Of a DNA stretch of 64,000 bases, positions 44,102 to 58,552 are shown one piece after another. Source of the stretch: Branchiostoma floridae. Lineage: Eukaryota > Chordata > Leptocardii > Amphioxiformes > Branchiostomatidae. The notes beneath the pieces are model-generated. The model was not told the origin of the DNA, did no database searches, and saw only the letters and a list, made by a program, of their open reading frames with translations. Both the position numbers and the translations under genes were made by a program. Position 1 is the stretch's first letter. Each line of letters opens with the position of its first letter. The DNA lies in NCBI RefSeq assembly GCF_000003815.2, contig NC_049991.1, forward strand, positions 10,127,298-10,191,297, given 5' to 3'.

Positions 44102-44765
44102 TAATTGCCGTTGGTATAAGTAGGTGTCAGTATGCATATTGAGGTATGCCAGAAGATTCTAATTGTAGTGTCAGTACCATAGGTATAAGTTTAAGGAGTG
44201 CAGGTATGAGAGACGTTTCTAATTATTGTAGATATATGGGCTGTGGGCATATGTTGGTATCAGTAAATGGAAATCAGTATGCACATTTAAAAATGACAGA
44301 AGATTCTAATGGTAGTATAAGTGCCATAGGTTTACGTAAGAGTCAGTATGCACATTTAGGTTTGACAGAAGATTCTAAGTGCCATAAGTTTACGTAAGAG
44401 TCAGTATACACATTTAAGTATAACAGAAGATTCAGATTGTAATGTAAGTGCCATAGGTTTACGTAAGAGTCAGTATGCACATTTAGGTATGGCAGAAGAT
44501 TCTAATGGTAGTATAAGTGCCATAGCTTAACGTTAGAGTCGGTATGTACATTTAGGTATGGCAGAAGATTATTATTTTATAGTATAAGTGCCATAGGATA
44601 ACGTAAGAGTCAGTATGCACATTTAGGTATGGCAGACGATTCTAATTGTAGTATAAGTAACGTAGGTATAAGTAGGACTAAGTATGCACATTTAGGTACG
44701 ACAGAAGATTCTTATTGTAGTATAAGTGCCGTAGGTATAAGTAGGTATAAATATGCACATTTGTT
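44102..44765. repeat. About 68-bp tandem repeat array
   Basis: Eight to nine units each contain CAGTATGCACATTTAGGTA, then CAGAAGATTCTAA and AGTGCCATAGGT. Starts near 44127, 44274, 44342, 44401, 44472, 44540, 44609, 44681 and 44748. Two neighbouring open frames are only translations of the array. Confidence 0.9.
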
Positions 44766-47262
44766 TGGGAGAGGGTTTAATGACGACAGAAACAAGAAGT
44801 TACACGAAGTAGCAGAGAAAGTTTTTGTTTTCTTCTACTGTTGTGGGAACTGAACATTATATTTGTCAAGCTTTCTAATAAAGTGGACTTTGAATGTATT
44901 TCACACAAGTTTGTCAACCTATTATACCAGTAGTTTCAAACTGTGTTCACTGAATCATCCTAACGATTATCTCGTCTACGCTTCCTTTTAAAACGATGAG
45001 AGCTGGAAAAGATTTATGAGGAATTGGTGCTAGCCGCTCTGCATTTGTATGCATGGGTGTTAGCAAGCGGTAACAAACTTCTTTTCAAAGTCACCCGATT
45101 GAATTACCCGGTGGCATTTTTGTTCCTTTGGTGCTGGCAAACTCAAGGGACTCAGTCAGCTACTTAACGGCATCGATGCAGTCTTTTCTGCTCAGAGGTA
45201 TAATTATTGCAACTAGGCTGTTTCACTTGCACTGGCTATCATGATGGGGATTTTGAAGCAAGTAAATTGGACATTGAAACTAATGTCCTTAGTGTATATG
45301 AAGGGTAGAGGATCAAAACAGTCGACCTAATGGGATTTCCTTCACGACTCGTTAGATGTAGAAGTAAGTAATTGGTCGTCTTGGAAGGTTGCCAGTATAC
45401 CCGAAGACTGAGTCCTCTCTGCTTGAGTATCGTCAGAAGGTTTGTTTAAAGACTTGTACACAGTAGGCAATTTACCTATGACTATGGCGTCGTGACTTAG
45501 ATGGTTTGTTTATTTTTAAGGGTTCCCTTTGAAGCCCCATGCTGGTAGATTTGATCAGATGCCAGCCGGCTAAGCACAGGCAATCTAGATAGACAGATTT
45601 AGAACTGCCCTTACGGGGTCTCTCAACTTTGATAGCGGTTTCTTTGGGTTAAAATCGCCGGAGGTCAGCTCCAGTGTTTTATTTTTAACGAGCTGCAGCC
45701 AGAAGATTGTCATGATACCATGATTTTACATGGATCAGTCCAGCTTGTCAGGAGGTCAACTACAGGTCAAAGCATGCAGAAGGTCACAATTTTTTGTCAG
45801 ATTTTAATAATACACATGCTTCAGTCCTTTCTGGCAGAAACCTCGACCATTATTATCCAAATTTGCCCAGGAGAAAAAGTATTCAAAGAAATAAGTCAAT
45901 ATCCAGGGTGCGCACAGTGCTGTGGACTGCGCAACGCTAAATCTGGTTCCTCTCCTCTAGGTTTGTCTGAACTTTTCTAGTTTGTTATAGAAATTGCTCC
46001 TCCTGCAAAAGTGGCGTGTTCCTGACGTCACTGGAGATAGAGAGGGTCATTCTGTGAACAAGGCCGACGGAGTTTGACCGAAAATTTAGGGTAAGTCCCC
46101 GTATTAATTCAATGTTAGAAAGAAAGTTTAGCAATTTCTATAATGTATTCTACCGACACAGATGAACTTTCATGCTAAGTTTTCTCGTTTGTCTTTTGCT
46201 GATGACGTCACCTACTTGGCAGCATAGTATGGCTACTAGCCAGCTTATCAATGGGTCTTAACTTTACCACTTAAAATATTTCACACTGTGCTTAGACTGA
46301 CAATGATGTATACGTCTGTGGTACAATAAACGTTTCATTTTTACTGCCACGTCATTTTGCTAAGCACTGAGCGATAGGTTTGCCCTTTTGCGGTTTGATC
46401 CACTCAGATTCAATGACGTTTTAATGTTTCATGTGACGTTACGGATAGACGGTTTTGACCATTGAGATCGTTCTGCTGTCTCCTAAAATACGTCTGGTAT
46501 TCGATACACTACGTGTATCAAATCAGCAAGAAAAGGCAAAAAACGGAGCCGTTTATATAAATTTTATATATTCATTAGTGAATTCTCTCATCGTACAGAA
46601 TGATTTTAGTTTTGTAAACATCAAAACATGTGTAAGTTTACATGTAGTAAGATCTACGATCTATCTATGGAGAGAAAAAAGCCCTTGCGGCATTTCAATG
46701 TTAACAACGACTTACGAAACTCAACTTAGAATCAATACGTTTTCGGAAAGATGAGTATTTGGCACTACAATATCTGCAGCTTATGTGACATGATAACATA
46801 AAAAAACACTGCCTTTGCATATAAACTTAAGACACGAAGTTGACATATTGTTCATAATAGAAATATGACAGCCTTGCTTTAGTTGACGTAAGAAGCAAGA
46901 TGCTTCAAAAGGATTTTGAGGTCAGCTATGGAGGTAGACCCACCGGTAAAGATCAGTTGTCCCAAAGGTGAGATTGATGATGTTTAAACTTTAAAGAGGT
47001 CCTTTGATCCACAGCAAACACATCGAAAAATATCCATGTTTAACAGACCCTCTGTCATGACATGACAAGATAATACTTTTTTTACATCCTTCGCAAGACA
47101 TTGATGACCTGAATGACTATTTGTCAATGACAATGAATCTTATCTTCTTCAATGCAGAGGACACTTTGATGAAATTCTGCCATCACTCATAACTGTTGAG
47201 AGATGGCAGTGGCCAGTGATAACAGGCATATCTTGAGCGGCGCGCTCTTCAATGCTGTCCAT
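44766..47262. other. Intergenic, with CRE palindromes
   Basis: No gene recognised. TGACGTCA occurs at 46023-46030 and 46203-46210. A donor-like GGGTAAGT follows at 46089-46096, so a plus-strand first exon here is possible but unproven. Confidence 0.35.
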
Positions 47263-47714
47263 TAGGGATATAGGTACCGGTACAGAAAATTCAGGTTTAG
47301 GTACTGTCCAGGTCGAAAGGATTAGGTCCAGGTCCGGACCTGAACCTGGACCTAATTGTGAAAACGTGTGAACATGCAACACTCAAAGCGATGGTCCATT
47401 TGGCTACAAAAAACTGTTTGATGGAATATCTGACTTGTTCAGGCGTTTTCAAATCCTATATTTATGTAAGCAACACTATTGTCTCTGTTAAGTTTGACTG
47501 TAGAAACTTGATGAAAATGATTATCAACTCTCTACTTCGCTCTCGTTATTTTCTTGGGCCGGTAAGCCCCAAAACACGTGAACGCCTGCCATTATAACCT
47601 GTTCATTTTGGAATCGGTCCAAAATCCTGATTTTTTACAGGTCCGTTTTTTCTGGACCGGTCTAAGAAGAAAAACCGGTTTCGTACCGGTACACTGTACC
47701 CGTACCCACACCTA
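47263..47714. mobile_element. Non-autonomous hAT-like element, copy 1
   Basis: This 452-bp element starts TAGGGATATAGGTACCGG and ends GTACCCACACCTA. It is flanked by a perfect 8-bp duplication CTGTCCAT (47255-47262 and 47715-47722). Internal palindromic GGTCCAGGTCCGGACCTGAA blocks and TTCGCTCTCGTTATTTTCTT are shared with 60159-60529. Confidence 0.88.
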
Positions 47715-47722
47715 CTGTCCAT

Positions 47723-50700
47723 GCAGTCAGACTTGCTTTTCTACTTGTATTACGGAAGACAGCGGCGTTGTTATTGAAGCTAGCACGCCTCTCCAATCTC
47801 TACATTCAAGTTGAACTTCCATGCACCTTGACAGGTGAGCAGGATGCAATCATGAAGGCTGTAGCAATAAAAGGAAACGCGCCAGCACAGATTTCCACGT
47901 CAGCGCGTTTCCTCTTAACGAATAACGACGTTCGGCGCTTGCTCCTTTCGTGAATTATACATACCCGAGAAGCGAGTCATACATTATAGGATATAGAGCC
48001 TATATAACTTAGAATATCAGTAGCAAGAACCTGTCCAGTCCTCGCCAGAAACCCACTCATCATATGATATCTCGCACTATCCCGTCTCCGGTAAGTACAC
48101 AGTAAATCTTCTCAATCCCAACAAATTCACCACATTTTTCTCGATATCACTTTTACCTTGCCGACTCATCTCATCATAATTCTTCACGGCCGCATTCTCT
48201 CACCATTCTCTCGCCATTCAGAGGTAGGTATTCAAGGAAACTAGTGTTTAGTCGGCCCATGTCGACTCCTTTCAATATATTCTACATGTGCATGTAATTT
48301 TGGTGAGCTGTATTTACGGCCGTGATAGTAGTAACTGTCTATACAACCTTGTCTCGAAAAGTCAGAAACTTCAGGGCTCACTAGATATTGTTTGAAGGTC
48401 ACACTATATCTACGCCAGCTGTACGAGAGAAAGGGGGAGGTAAATGAACTTTCACATCAACAGAGAAACAACTTTTCGTATCATGATGAAGAGATAAACT
48501 GTTCTCCAACCAAAAAATATGACTGGAAAATTCGACTGCCTCATGTAGACGTCTTCAGCTATCTGACTCAATCACTGTGGACACGTGACTTACTGCCGCG
48601 TGACGTCATCAATGGGTCAGAAGTCGACATCGTCCCCCGTTGGTGCACCCTGAAGTTGACGAAAATTCCAGTGAGTTTATTTCTTTACTTGGGGAACAGC
48701 TTATCGTTGTATTATGTATTTTACCACTCAGATGTCCTCTTTTAGCTTCATGGTAGCAACTACTTTTTCAATGTTAGTAAAATCCAAGACAGGTAATTTC
48801 GGAAAATGGTACCCCGCCAGGGGACAGGAAGTGTTCCTGCGTCACCAGAAGTTCGGTAAAAGGTCATTAACCGAGTGCCAGGAAAGCTGCAAGGCAGGAA
48901 ACAGGATACAATTGATCCAGGCTGCAAATCAGCCCAGCTACCCCCCGGGAACAGGGAATCACGAAAGCAGAGATTTTTGAATGATGGCGCTTTTAACGAA
49001 ATAAAACCTAAAGGAAAAACGGAATCCGATGTAGCCTGAGCCAAAGCTTCTTGGCGTTAAATTTAATTTAGCCTTCACGGCAGGTTTCTCAGCAAGCTAC
49101 TTGATATTATTAATGTTATTATGGGCTCAGAAAGTGGGTGGTATAACTCACGGAACTGTGCCAAAGGGTACCAGGCATTTGTTCAGTCGAGCCTGAAAGT
49201 GCGATTTGTTAAAAACATTTCAGAAGATTCACAACGCGTAACATACAAAAAATGGGCGCAAAATGGCAAATTTTGTTTTAAATTTTACCTATGTTGCATC
49301 AAGCATCCTAAATGAGCATGCTTTTATTACCATAAATCTCATCGAGAAAATACTGCGATTTTGACTTGCTCAGCTAACTGGGTTTCATACGGAAACGTGC
49401 TGCATGCACGACAGTGTAACCGTAACGGAAAATTGGCACCACAATTCGCCCAATTGGCTCCATTTTCCAGGGTTAGAGCGTAACTAGTCCAGGTAGATAA
49501 GCGGTTGTCTCACCTGACTGCAGCACGTCAACTGCGTCACTGTGTCTTAATTTGGATTTATGCTATCCTTAAATTTATAATGGCAATATCATGCAAAACG
49601 TACAAAGGACAACAGAACACACAAAAAGATTTTCCTGTTTTAACAACATTGGACGTGGAGGCAGATATGTGGGTATTTATAAGATATGTTTATTCAAGAC
49701 AGCAACAGAATTGATTTATATGTTCGAGTCAATTGTACTTTATTACGTGTAACGGAAATGACATTCTGATGACGTGACCTCAGTGGTAGCTGGTGCCCTT
49801 CCGTGGCGGTTCGAAGGTTCATATCGGCTGGGTTCAACTCTTGCTATTTTTGGAAAAAAATACCACAAACTACATATTGAAACCGGCAGACATACCCGCA
49901 CACGCCTGGAACAAAGGCTATGCAAATATTCAAGTTAAATAGAATAGAGAACGACTGTCGATTTCTACTTGTGTACTTTGTATAGAGAAGAGAGAAATAA
50001 ATTGTGATAGTTATTATAGGATTGTATTTCCCTAATTTAAACACCTAAGTTCTGTATGAAAATTCATATTCCTAATGAAACTATAGACAAACCATCGATC
50101 ATAAAACAAATATGTTCTTTTATCTCCAACGTAATGATGGTTTTATCTCGTATCTGTTAATGTATTTCTTCAACATTGTCTTGTTGTGACCTGTACTTAG
50201 CCCGGCGTGGCAAAAATGTGCTAAAGGTCTTCATTCACATTCAGTATCCAGTCTGAAACATTTCAACTTTATTAAAAGCTATCGGTGTATTGATATAAGT
50301 TAGCAACTTTTCAACTTTCATTTTTCCGACGATTAAGCGTGCCATCTGCATTTCAAGCTTAAGTGGGCAGCCCATTCCATTTTTCCGTAAAAAAAAAACA
50401 TAATCCGTGAAAAGCCTTCCGCCCATGGCATGCGAGTGTCTGCTCTGCAATTACTAAGCCTTGCGCTTTTGCCAAAAGCCATGAATTGAATTTGAAGCTT
50501 CCATTCGCACGCTACATGTATAATCTGTTGCACATGTCCCCCAGCAAGAGCTGGAAATGCGTGCGCGTATGTACGACGACTGCTAAAATCCCTCCCTCAA
50601 TGAACAGAGGAACGTTATCTTTACAATAAATGCGTAAAGTTTTGATCCCAATTTCACCTCCACTATATGAAACAAGACTATTTGGTCGAAGGTTGCCCCA

Positions 50701-51300
50701 AGGGTCATTCAGTGGTACTTTGGGTCTGGGATGCATTCCAAATACGTCTCGGTGTGGAGCCCAATTCTAGCCATTCTACACTGTTGATGGAGTCTGATGG
50801 ACGCCGAAAGGTTGGAAGTGAGCACCACTTTGGTTGTGTTTCGAAAACCTTACTATATTATACATATGAATTTATATATGTGAAATTGGGCGCTGTTTAT
50901 CTTAACGGCTTGCAAGTCGTGACTGTTCCAGAAAATCTTCGATCTTCTGATTGAATACCTTCTTAAAATCACATCCATCTTTCAACTAATCTTACCATTA
51001 TCGTCTTCACAAACAAAACAACAAACACAGACAACATGGGAATATAAACATGCCGTATGAAATAAGTAGAACACGAAATCGGAGATCATATTTCATAAGA
51101 ATTAGAAATTTATTGACAAGATCTAACACAAACATGGCTATTTCACATGTTACATGCTACCGCCAATAGAAATATTCATTTCCTGTATGCCTCAGCAGGA
51201 ACAACTTTGGACCCTGGCCAATTATTGTCACACACCAACACAGACAGGCCGACTGAAAAACAGGCCAAAAACACAAACCGAAAACAACACGGTACCATGT
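47723..51300. other. Intergenic, no gene seen
   Basis: Several frames up to 117 residues exist but lack family motifs or splice-consistent extension. One TGACGTCA is at 48601-48608. Confidence 0.4.
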
Positions 51301-51430
51301 GTTTGTTTGTTTGAACCTTTATTTATTCATGAAAGCTCAAACCGACCTGCATGCCGCTTTTCATTGAGCTCATGAGGGAAGAGGCAAGGGTCAGACAAAG
51401 TATATAACAGAGATACAGTTACATCGTTTA
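51301..51430 (-). mobile_element. Retroelement 3' fragment
   Basis: On the minus strand GAGCTTTCATGAATAAATAA leads into GGTTCAAACAAACAAACA, a typical non-LTR 3' end. The upstream extent is unclear. Confidence 0.4.
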
Positions 51431-53299
51431 GAGTCCTAATAAGTCCTATAAGTCTATATACACAATTTTTACATACGTACAAAGAAAGAAACTGCTACAT
51501 GATTCAAGCCCGTTCATTTGGCCGTTCCCATTACTTAAATGTCTTCTCGCCCATTAAATAGCTCTTCCCTGCTATAAAATACAGATCTAATATCTGTTTT
51601 ACGGGCAATCAGATCTAGGGCTGAATTGCAATCAGCAGTGGGAACATGTGACTGTAATTCAAAAACAGTAATTACTGCTTCGTGCTTTTGAAGTGACAAG
51701 TACATTAGAGTTGTATATGTGATTATGTCCGCCCCCGCACTACTCACACCCACCTGTCCTACTTAATAAACACGTGTAGCATCATTTAGAGGTTGGCATT
51801 GCGCTTGTAACTCTTTGTGTTCAACCACATCATGCTGGTATGATGCTACTCCAAGTTTAATGGGACGTGCACTCGTACACTTTAAATCCTATGAAGAGGA
51901 TCCTATGAGAGATCCTTTTAGAACGAGGTATACGTTAACTACACAAGAACAATATTCCATATATAACGTTATACATATATTGATGGCCAACTAAGTCAGG
52001 AAGAACGTAGTTTAGAACTCAGTATAGAAACAAATCTAACTACCAATTTTATCATTACTTGGAGATTCCATGAGATATAAAAGTGGTTTTTTGACAGTTG
52101 CTACAATTTGCCATATCAAAATAATCCGCGTCCAACAGTTTTACAACTTGAAAATGGCGAACTTTGTTGTAATGGCTATCGATCTATGTGTGCCCATAAG
52201 TTCTATGTTTCGAAACTCATTTGTTGTTGGTGTCTCCTGGGCAGTGACGTGTCTGTAGAAGATAAAGAGGACGGAAGATACTGTCTCTGTGGACATTAAA
52301 AGCAGAGTCTCTGCTGTACGCTTATGGCCAATTCCATTAAAGAAGTACTGAACTAGAACTAGAAGCCTTGTAAAGTAGACTGTGGAGAATAAGATGTGTC
52401 TGAAGAATGCGAAGGCCGTAAGTTTAAGTTTCAATGTCTCAAAGGATGTCACCTAAACAATATAAGAACGTGCAGAAATCGGGCACAGAAATTAACTAGT
52501 TTACCTTAATTAAGTTCGCAAATTTCATTTCCACACAAGGAACGAGACGAAAATTAAGTTAGCATTATTTTTCTCAATTTTCTGTCAAGATTAGGCTTGC
52601 ATGATTTTTTTACAGAATCCAGTGCGTGTCTATCTACCAGACTGTAGCAAAGTCTCCGACACGATTATCATTTTAGATTCACGGTGTCATGATGGTGTTA
52701 TCATCACATAATTGAATGTACACGAGTTATCGCTACCGAAAGTCTAGACACTGTACCATTCCATAATTCCAGGCCAGATTGTACTACAACCATCCTTGCA
52801 ATTCTGTTGGCAATTTGTTTCTCATGTGATTTAGAGACTGATATCAAAAGCCCAACTCGCGCCTGGAGGGCTCTTCAGAAAATTGCAGTTTAGATTACGA
52901 AAAGTAGGGCAGACTAATGACATTTTTATATTTAGGTAGCACAAAAAAATCCTTATGTAATTAGATAAATCATATATCATAAGCTCCATCTGTTCGTGCA
53001 TTTGTCAGAAATAATCTAGGAGCCGAAAGAGGGTGAACCCGTACATACTAGTACACAGGAGTCATGGTAGATGTTGTAAGATATCACACTCTTATAGATC
53101 TATCACAGTAATTATACTTTTGCTTTAAAATGTAACTAGGCTGTAAGCGCATGTACATACAATGAAGGTCTTTCATTGACTGGTAGACGTACGTGCATCC
53201 ATGTATGGTGCATGCTGGGTTACTTCTGAAAAGTTCGTTCGTCATCATTCCAAATCTAAAATAAAAGAAAGAGACATAGCTTACTTCATTGTGGTATAT
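51431..53299. other. Intergenic, no gene seen
   Basis: A cysteine-rich frame of 63 residues at 52108-52299 was considered and not supported. Otherwise no recognisable content. Confidence 0.4.
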
Positions 53300-53431
53300 A
53301 GTTGGTCGGTCAGATTGTTTGTTTGCTTGTTTGTTGGCTGGTTTATTGGTTGGTTGGTCGGTCGGTCGGTCAGTCGGCAAGCTGGCTCGCTGGTTTGTTT
53401 GTTGCTTGATCGGTCGGCTGGCTGGCTGGTC

Positions 53432-53465
<34 letters not shown>

Positions 53466-53648
53466 TTGGCTGGCTCACTGACTGGCTAACTGGCTGGCTG
53501 GCTGGCTGGTTGGCTGGCTCACTGACTGGCTAACTGGCTAACTGGCTGGCTGGCTGGCTGGCTGGCTGACTCACTGGCTCGTTGGTTGGTTGGTTGGTTG
53601 GTTGGTTGGTTGGTTGGTTGGTTGGTTGGTTGGTTGGTTGGTTGGTTG
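53300..53648. repeat. CTGG/TTGG tetranucleotide repeat
   Basis: Long runs of GGTC, GGCT and GGTT tetramers. The last 60 bases are pure TTGG. Trp/Leu/Gly-rich frames here are translation artefacts. Confidence 0.95.
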
Positions 53649-56600
53649 TGACACGACCATCAACCATTGCATTTTGCACCGACGCTTTATGATAATGTTA
53701 AGAATTTCGATTGATTTTTAGAAGTCGTGACCTCTTTGTACATATAGTCCTATAATAACTTTAATACGCCGAATTTTGTTGTTCTCAATACCGATTTATG
53801 TGCCTGAAAGTTACATGTTCTATTTCAAAACTCTGTTTATCATATGTTTACTTCTGATATACAGCTAAGTGCCATAAAAGCAATTTTCTAAATCTTAAAG
53901 CGCGTCTTGTGTTTTACACATGACAAAGTAGCTCTTTAGTTCAGCTATCAACTGTTGTCCCCCGGGGTGATATCTAAAGTAAAGTGTTGTTCTGACGCAC
54001 GTTTTCGTGTCGCGTCGGCACATCTCAATACGCCGCATCGCTTCTTCCTGATAAGTCATTAATACCAATGACGGGGAAATATCTATCTTACTCAAATCCA
54101 ATTCCCTTCATTCACTTCTCTGCAATTCTATTCAACATACATCACCGTACATTGTCATCAGGTTTAAAGCATCCTTCTACCAAAGCTCAGAAGAAGATGT
54201 CTTCCGTTGCTTTATAGCGGTGCCGGAAATAAAGCAATTAGATATTTGGCGTTCGCTGATTGGCCGTGTTGCTGATTGACAGGCAATCCATTCTACTGGC
54301 AGCGAAGGGATATCATGAGTTCAAGGGTAATCCGTGCGCTAGATTGTAGTTCTTATGAAACCTGGACAGAAAGGAAACAAGTGACCGTAGGTAACATACT
54401 CCGTGACGTATTTATGGTTTCCGCCGCATCAGTTGTAACAATATATGATACACTATGCCGATGATATGGACAGTCCCTGGCAGACAAATAACGAAGAACA
54501 GGAAAGAAGACGAAGCCCTAATATTACTGATAGCGTACAAGGACCAACTACATACTTGTTTATTATAACACTGGCACTGACCAATACAATGTGTTAGGAA
54601 GCCAGAGTCTAACAATTCTGTTTAGGGATTCCTCTACCGCGACAGCTGTTTATTTTGGAAACGTCCGAGAATTGATGCGCGAGCGGATGTCATCCATATA
54701 ATCAAATCAACATGGCCTAACGAGGAACAAAACGTTTTTCTTATAAGCCTAACAACATTGTACTTAAAAGCTAAATGTCTTTAATTAAGATAGACGAGGC
54801 ACCATGCCGTTAACACTATCAGAGACATTTAAACCTTTACGTAAGTACCCTTTATCTCCACTATTAGGACAATGTTGGGCTACGTACATACGCATTCACA
54901 TAATATGTATTTACTGTTACTTAAGCACTGTGTGGTTACCAGTAATGGTACAGTGCTCGAGAATTATTGATTACGAGGAATTTTCTAATCTATGGAATTG
55001 TCTAATTTAGACAGGGACTAGCTAGCTTTTCTCACCTTTAGATACAGACCAACAAAAACAATCATTCTTATGTGTGAAAATTTTGTACAATTCATCTCCA
55101 ACTCCATGCAGAAAAGAAGCCAACCCCATCAAATAGCTTAAGTTGAAATGGATTTAGATTTGACGTTATTTTCCTTCTCTGTTAAGTATGAAATTATGTA
55201 TACCACTGTTTTACTTTGCACGGGCATGAACTAGCAAGAAATATTGTTATTATCATTTATGGGTTACGTTGGTTTGTGATAGGAAAACGGGCCATTTAGA
55301 AAACGTTAGAATTTCTTCCTTCCAACATTCGCTTCTCTTGACATGCAATAAAAGAGGAAATTTTCGCCGTTTTTTTTTCCACAAGTTACTTTTCACCGTT
55401 AAAATAAACCCACCGCGAACCTTTCCCGTTTCGTAGCAAAACAAAAATATGCATGGCACTTTCAACCGAGAAGTCACGACTTTCTCCCTACCCCGAAATC
55501 ACGTTCCTACTACTGTACCTAAAATAAGTGCAGTCATTAAGTAGCGTGGAAATAGGTCCGTGCAAACAAAATAGCCTTGCCTACTCAGCCCTAAACTTGC
55601 TATTTTTGCTGTATATGCCATATTACTACTCGCCTTGTTATGAATTCATCGACAAGCTTCTGTATTGTCATTATCGTCTATAATCTCATATGGAGTTCAT
55701 CTTACTCCTACCTGTAGGTACACATGTACCGCACATCACTTTTAGAAAGCGAGATAGTTTACTATTTATTTAGCAAATTAAAATACTTAACTAAGAAAAA
55801 CTTCAGATATACATGTAGTTGTTGTTGTTGTTGGCATCCATCTGTCTCGGAAGACAATGTAGTAGCATTTCTCTTAATCGGACACCCATGTCAGTACGTC
55901 TTGGTACACCCGAAAGACAACAATAACAAGAATGACACCTGCTAAATATTGTTAGACCTGATTGATATTGATAAATGAGTAAGAGGGGTTCTATCTCATC
56001 AATTCAAGTAGTATAATCTGGTGAAATAATGTGATAACGATTGTGATAACTATTTACGCGTGAAAAAGTAGTTGTCATGGATTTCGGCTTCAAAGCATTT
56101 TTGAACTGAATAATGTGATAAATAGACAGTTCTTGACTGTTCCCCAAAGCTGAAGTATTGAACGGTTTTGTTGAGTCTAGCTCTGCCGCGAGTAAGCAAC
56201 ATCTGACTATCAGTTTCAAAGGATTCTTACCTTGTCATCCTGCCGCGTGCAGGCCAAGCAAAAAGGCCTGTAATGGTAACCTTTGATAGATTTTTCCATG
56301 CTGTTTTTTCCGGCTCACACGGTCTTCAGTGCCTTGAAGTTTGGTTCTACCCTCCGGGAGATCCTTATCTTGTGTAACTGTCTCTTTCACGGCCCATCGG
56401 GCGGTCATTTGGTATGTCGGCAGATGTCTGAGATGATTCTTTTGAGGCTCCTTTAGGTTTCAATTGGTAGGTGACCTGGTTTCAAAGGATGATTACATCA
56501 GCTGCAGATTTTAACATTCCGAATGGAGATTCAATCTATGGAAATTTCCACTACAACTTCCAGACTGTCGACTTGATACGCATGTAATGTGTACTGTTTC

Positions 56601-57335
56601 TGTCATTTGGAGACTGCATTGTCGCCAGCATTGATAATTGGTACAAGCATGTATACAAACTATATGTTACAGTTGCTTGCGATCGATAGAGTAAGAAATA
56701 TGGTGATGATGGCGATTACATGTGATTTTATACTTCATTTCAGCAGATGCAACAATCGGAAGACGAAGGATTGACGCCTCTCTTGGTTCTTTCATTTTTC
56801 AATTAAATGATAACAATCCACACTTCCCGTTCAGAAAGTCGTTCTTGTCGTGGGCAGCACCGGCGCAGGATTTAAGACAGGATGTTCTTGAGTGCCTGTG
56901 CGTCTTTATCAGGGAATTGCAGAGACAGCTAGTACTTTACTGTGTGCTTAGCCACAAGCCCCCCGTAATTTACACACGTCTTCTCGCTTTCAGGTACAAA
57001 CTTTCTTCCTGAAGATTACGACAAGGGTGGAGTTTGCGTAAATCCTGCCAACTTCACAGAAAACGGACGTAACGTATTACCGGCCATGCACATCACACAT
57101 GTACCCTTCTTATCCAACACGGTCTCTAATTCCGTTTGCATCTGACAATGAGGTGCTACTACCGACTTCAGACTCTGTCTTCATAACAGTATTTCCTCTT
57201 TCAACTCCAAGATGAAATATTCAGAAGTTAGAATCTGTAGTCAGGCTGCGGAGTGCGCGGTGGTCAGACAAGTCTGGCCTCTCCTTTGTCGCGTTCATTT
57301 CCTGTGCTCGAGTCCCTGGGATGACTATTAGCCAA

Positions 57336-57337
<2 letters not shown>
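53649..57337. other. Intergenic, no gene seen
   Basis: No exon or repeat family recognised in this AT-rich stretch. Confidence 0.4.
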
Positions 57338-57366
<29 letters not shown>

Positions 57367-57423
57367 TACATACATACATACACAATACATACATACATAC
57401 ACACATGCATACATGCATATACA

Positions 57424-57481
<58 letters not shown>

Positions 57482-57625
57482 ACATACATACATACATACA
57501 TACATACACACACACATACACACATACACACACACATTCACACACACGCACACACACAAATTCACAAAACCGCACAGACGCAGACGTACACGCACACACA
57601 TGCACGCACACACTCTCTCACACAC
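57338..57625. repeat. (CA)n/(CATA)n microsatellite
   Basis: Alternating CA and TACA runs with short interruptions. The long Cys/Val and Thr/His frames on both strands come from this repeat. Confidence 0.97.
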
Positions 57626-57660
57626 ACACAAATACGCAAACGAACACACACAGGGACAGA

Positions 57661-58317
57661 GGGCCTTTCGTTAGATTCCCTACATATAAAGATGACGCTG
57701 ATGATTGTCCTGAGCAGCCGTATACCGACGCTACAAGTGTTTGGCATCTGTTTAAGATGTGCAGTTATCAGTCAGAGGCTGTCTCCGCACTTCAACCGGA
57801 AATAAGCAGATTACCATTACAGATGTGAGCCGGTGGATCTGCTCCTCATTACAGTGGTAAAATGCATCTGTCCATCATACTGTAAGGCTATCAGACGTCT
57901 CGGCGTCCGGTAAAGTACATTGTGTTCCAATGGCAAGCCCTGCCTGTCTTTTGTAGCGCAGAATCCATTACATGGACTAAAATATGCAGAGTACGTAGTA
58001 ATTTCTTACGGGATGTTTCAGAGAAAGGTCATTATTTTTTTACATTAGACCGCTTCAAGGAACTAAGAAGTTGGAAACAATTGCACTCGGAGATAGTGGT
58101 GGCCATTTGTTTGAAGGCTGATAAGTTGTAGACTGGAGGGAAACAGTTGTCGTCAAGAGAGCTCCATAATTTGGCTGTCCGGGGAAAGAAACTGTTGCTG
58201 TAGAACTAGAAGGACTTGGAAACTGGCAATTGAACAGTACTAGTATAGCGATGTGAGTTTGAAGAGAACCGAGGGTTGCGCTGAAAAGCTCTCAGTGGAG
58301 GGACACGTCACACAATT
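57661..58317. other. Intergenic, no gene seen
   Basis: No recognisable feature. Confidence 0.4.
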
Positions 58318-58480
58318 TTATCTATTATTCTTTATTTCAGGCACTACAAGCCCATATCAGTACATACAATTAAAAACCTTTCATATATTATATATATAAT
58401 ACCGAGCGGGTACAGCCGGTGGGATACAATATGATGATGCTAAAAATATATACAATATGGAAGCATCACCGCTTGTAGAC
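58318..58480 (-). mobile_element. Possible retroelement 3' fragment
   Basis: On the minus strand TGTAGTGCCTGAAATAAAG followed by AATAATAGATAAA resembles a LINE 3' end. It lies directly before the 88-bp array. Confidence 0.35.
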
Positions 58481-58552
58481 AAGATCAACATAGTGTTGCC
58501 AGTAGTTACAGAGAGTAAAAATGCCTGAGTGATTTGTAAGCTTAATGATACC

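Noticed and set aside
48392-48980. Possible exons at 48.4-49.0 kb
   Set aside because: Frames on both strands lack family motifs; codon use and context look random.
52108-52299. Small cysteine-rich secreted protein
   Set aside because: No signal peptide, no splice-consistent partner exon and no known cysteine pattern.
53201-53533. Trp/Leu/Gly-rich frame of 110 residues
   Set aside because: Translation of CTGG/TTGG tetranucleotide repeats.
57221-57805. Long open frames up to 142 residues
   Set aside because: Produced by the CA/CATA microsatellite; no non-repetitive protein signal.
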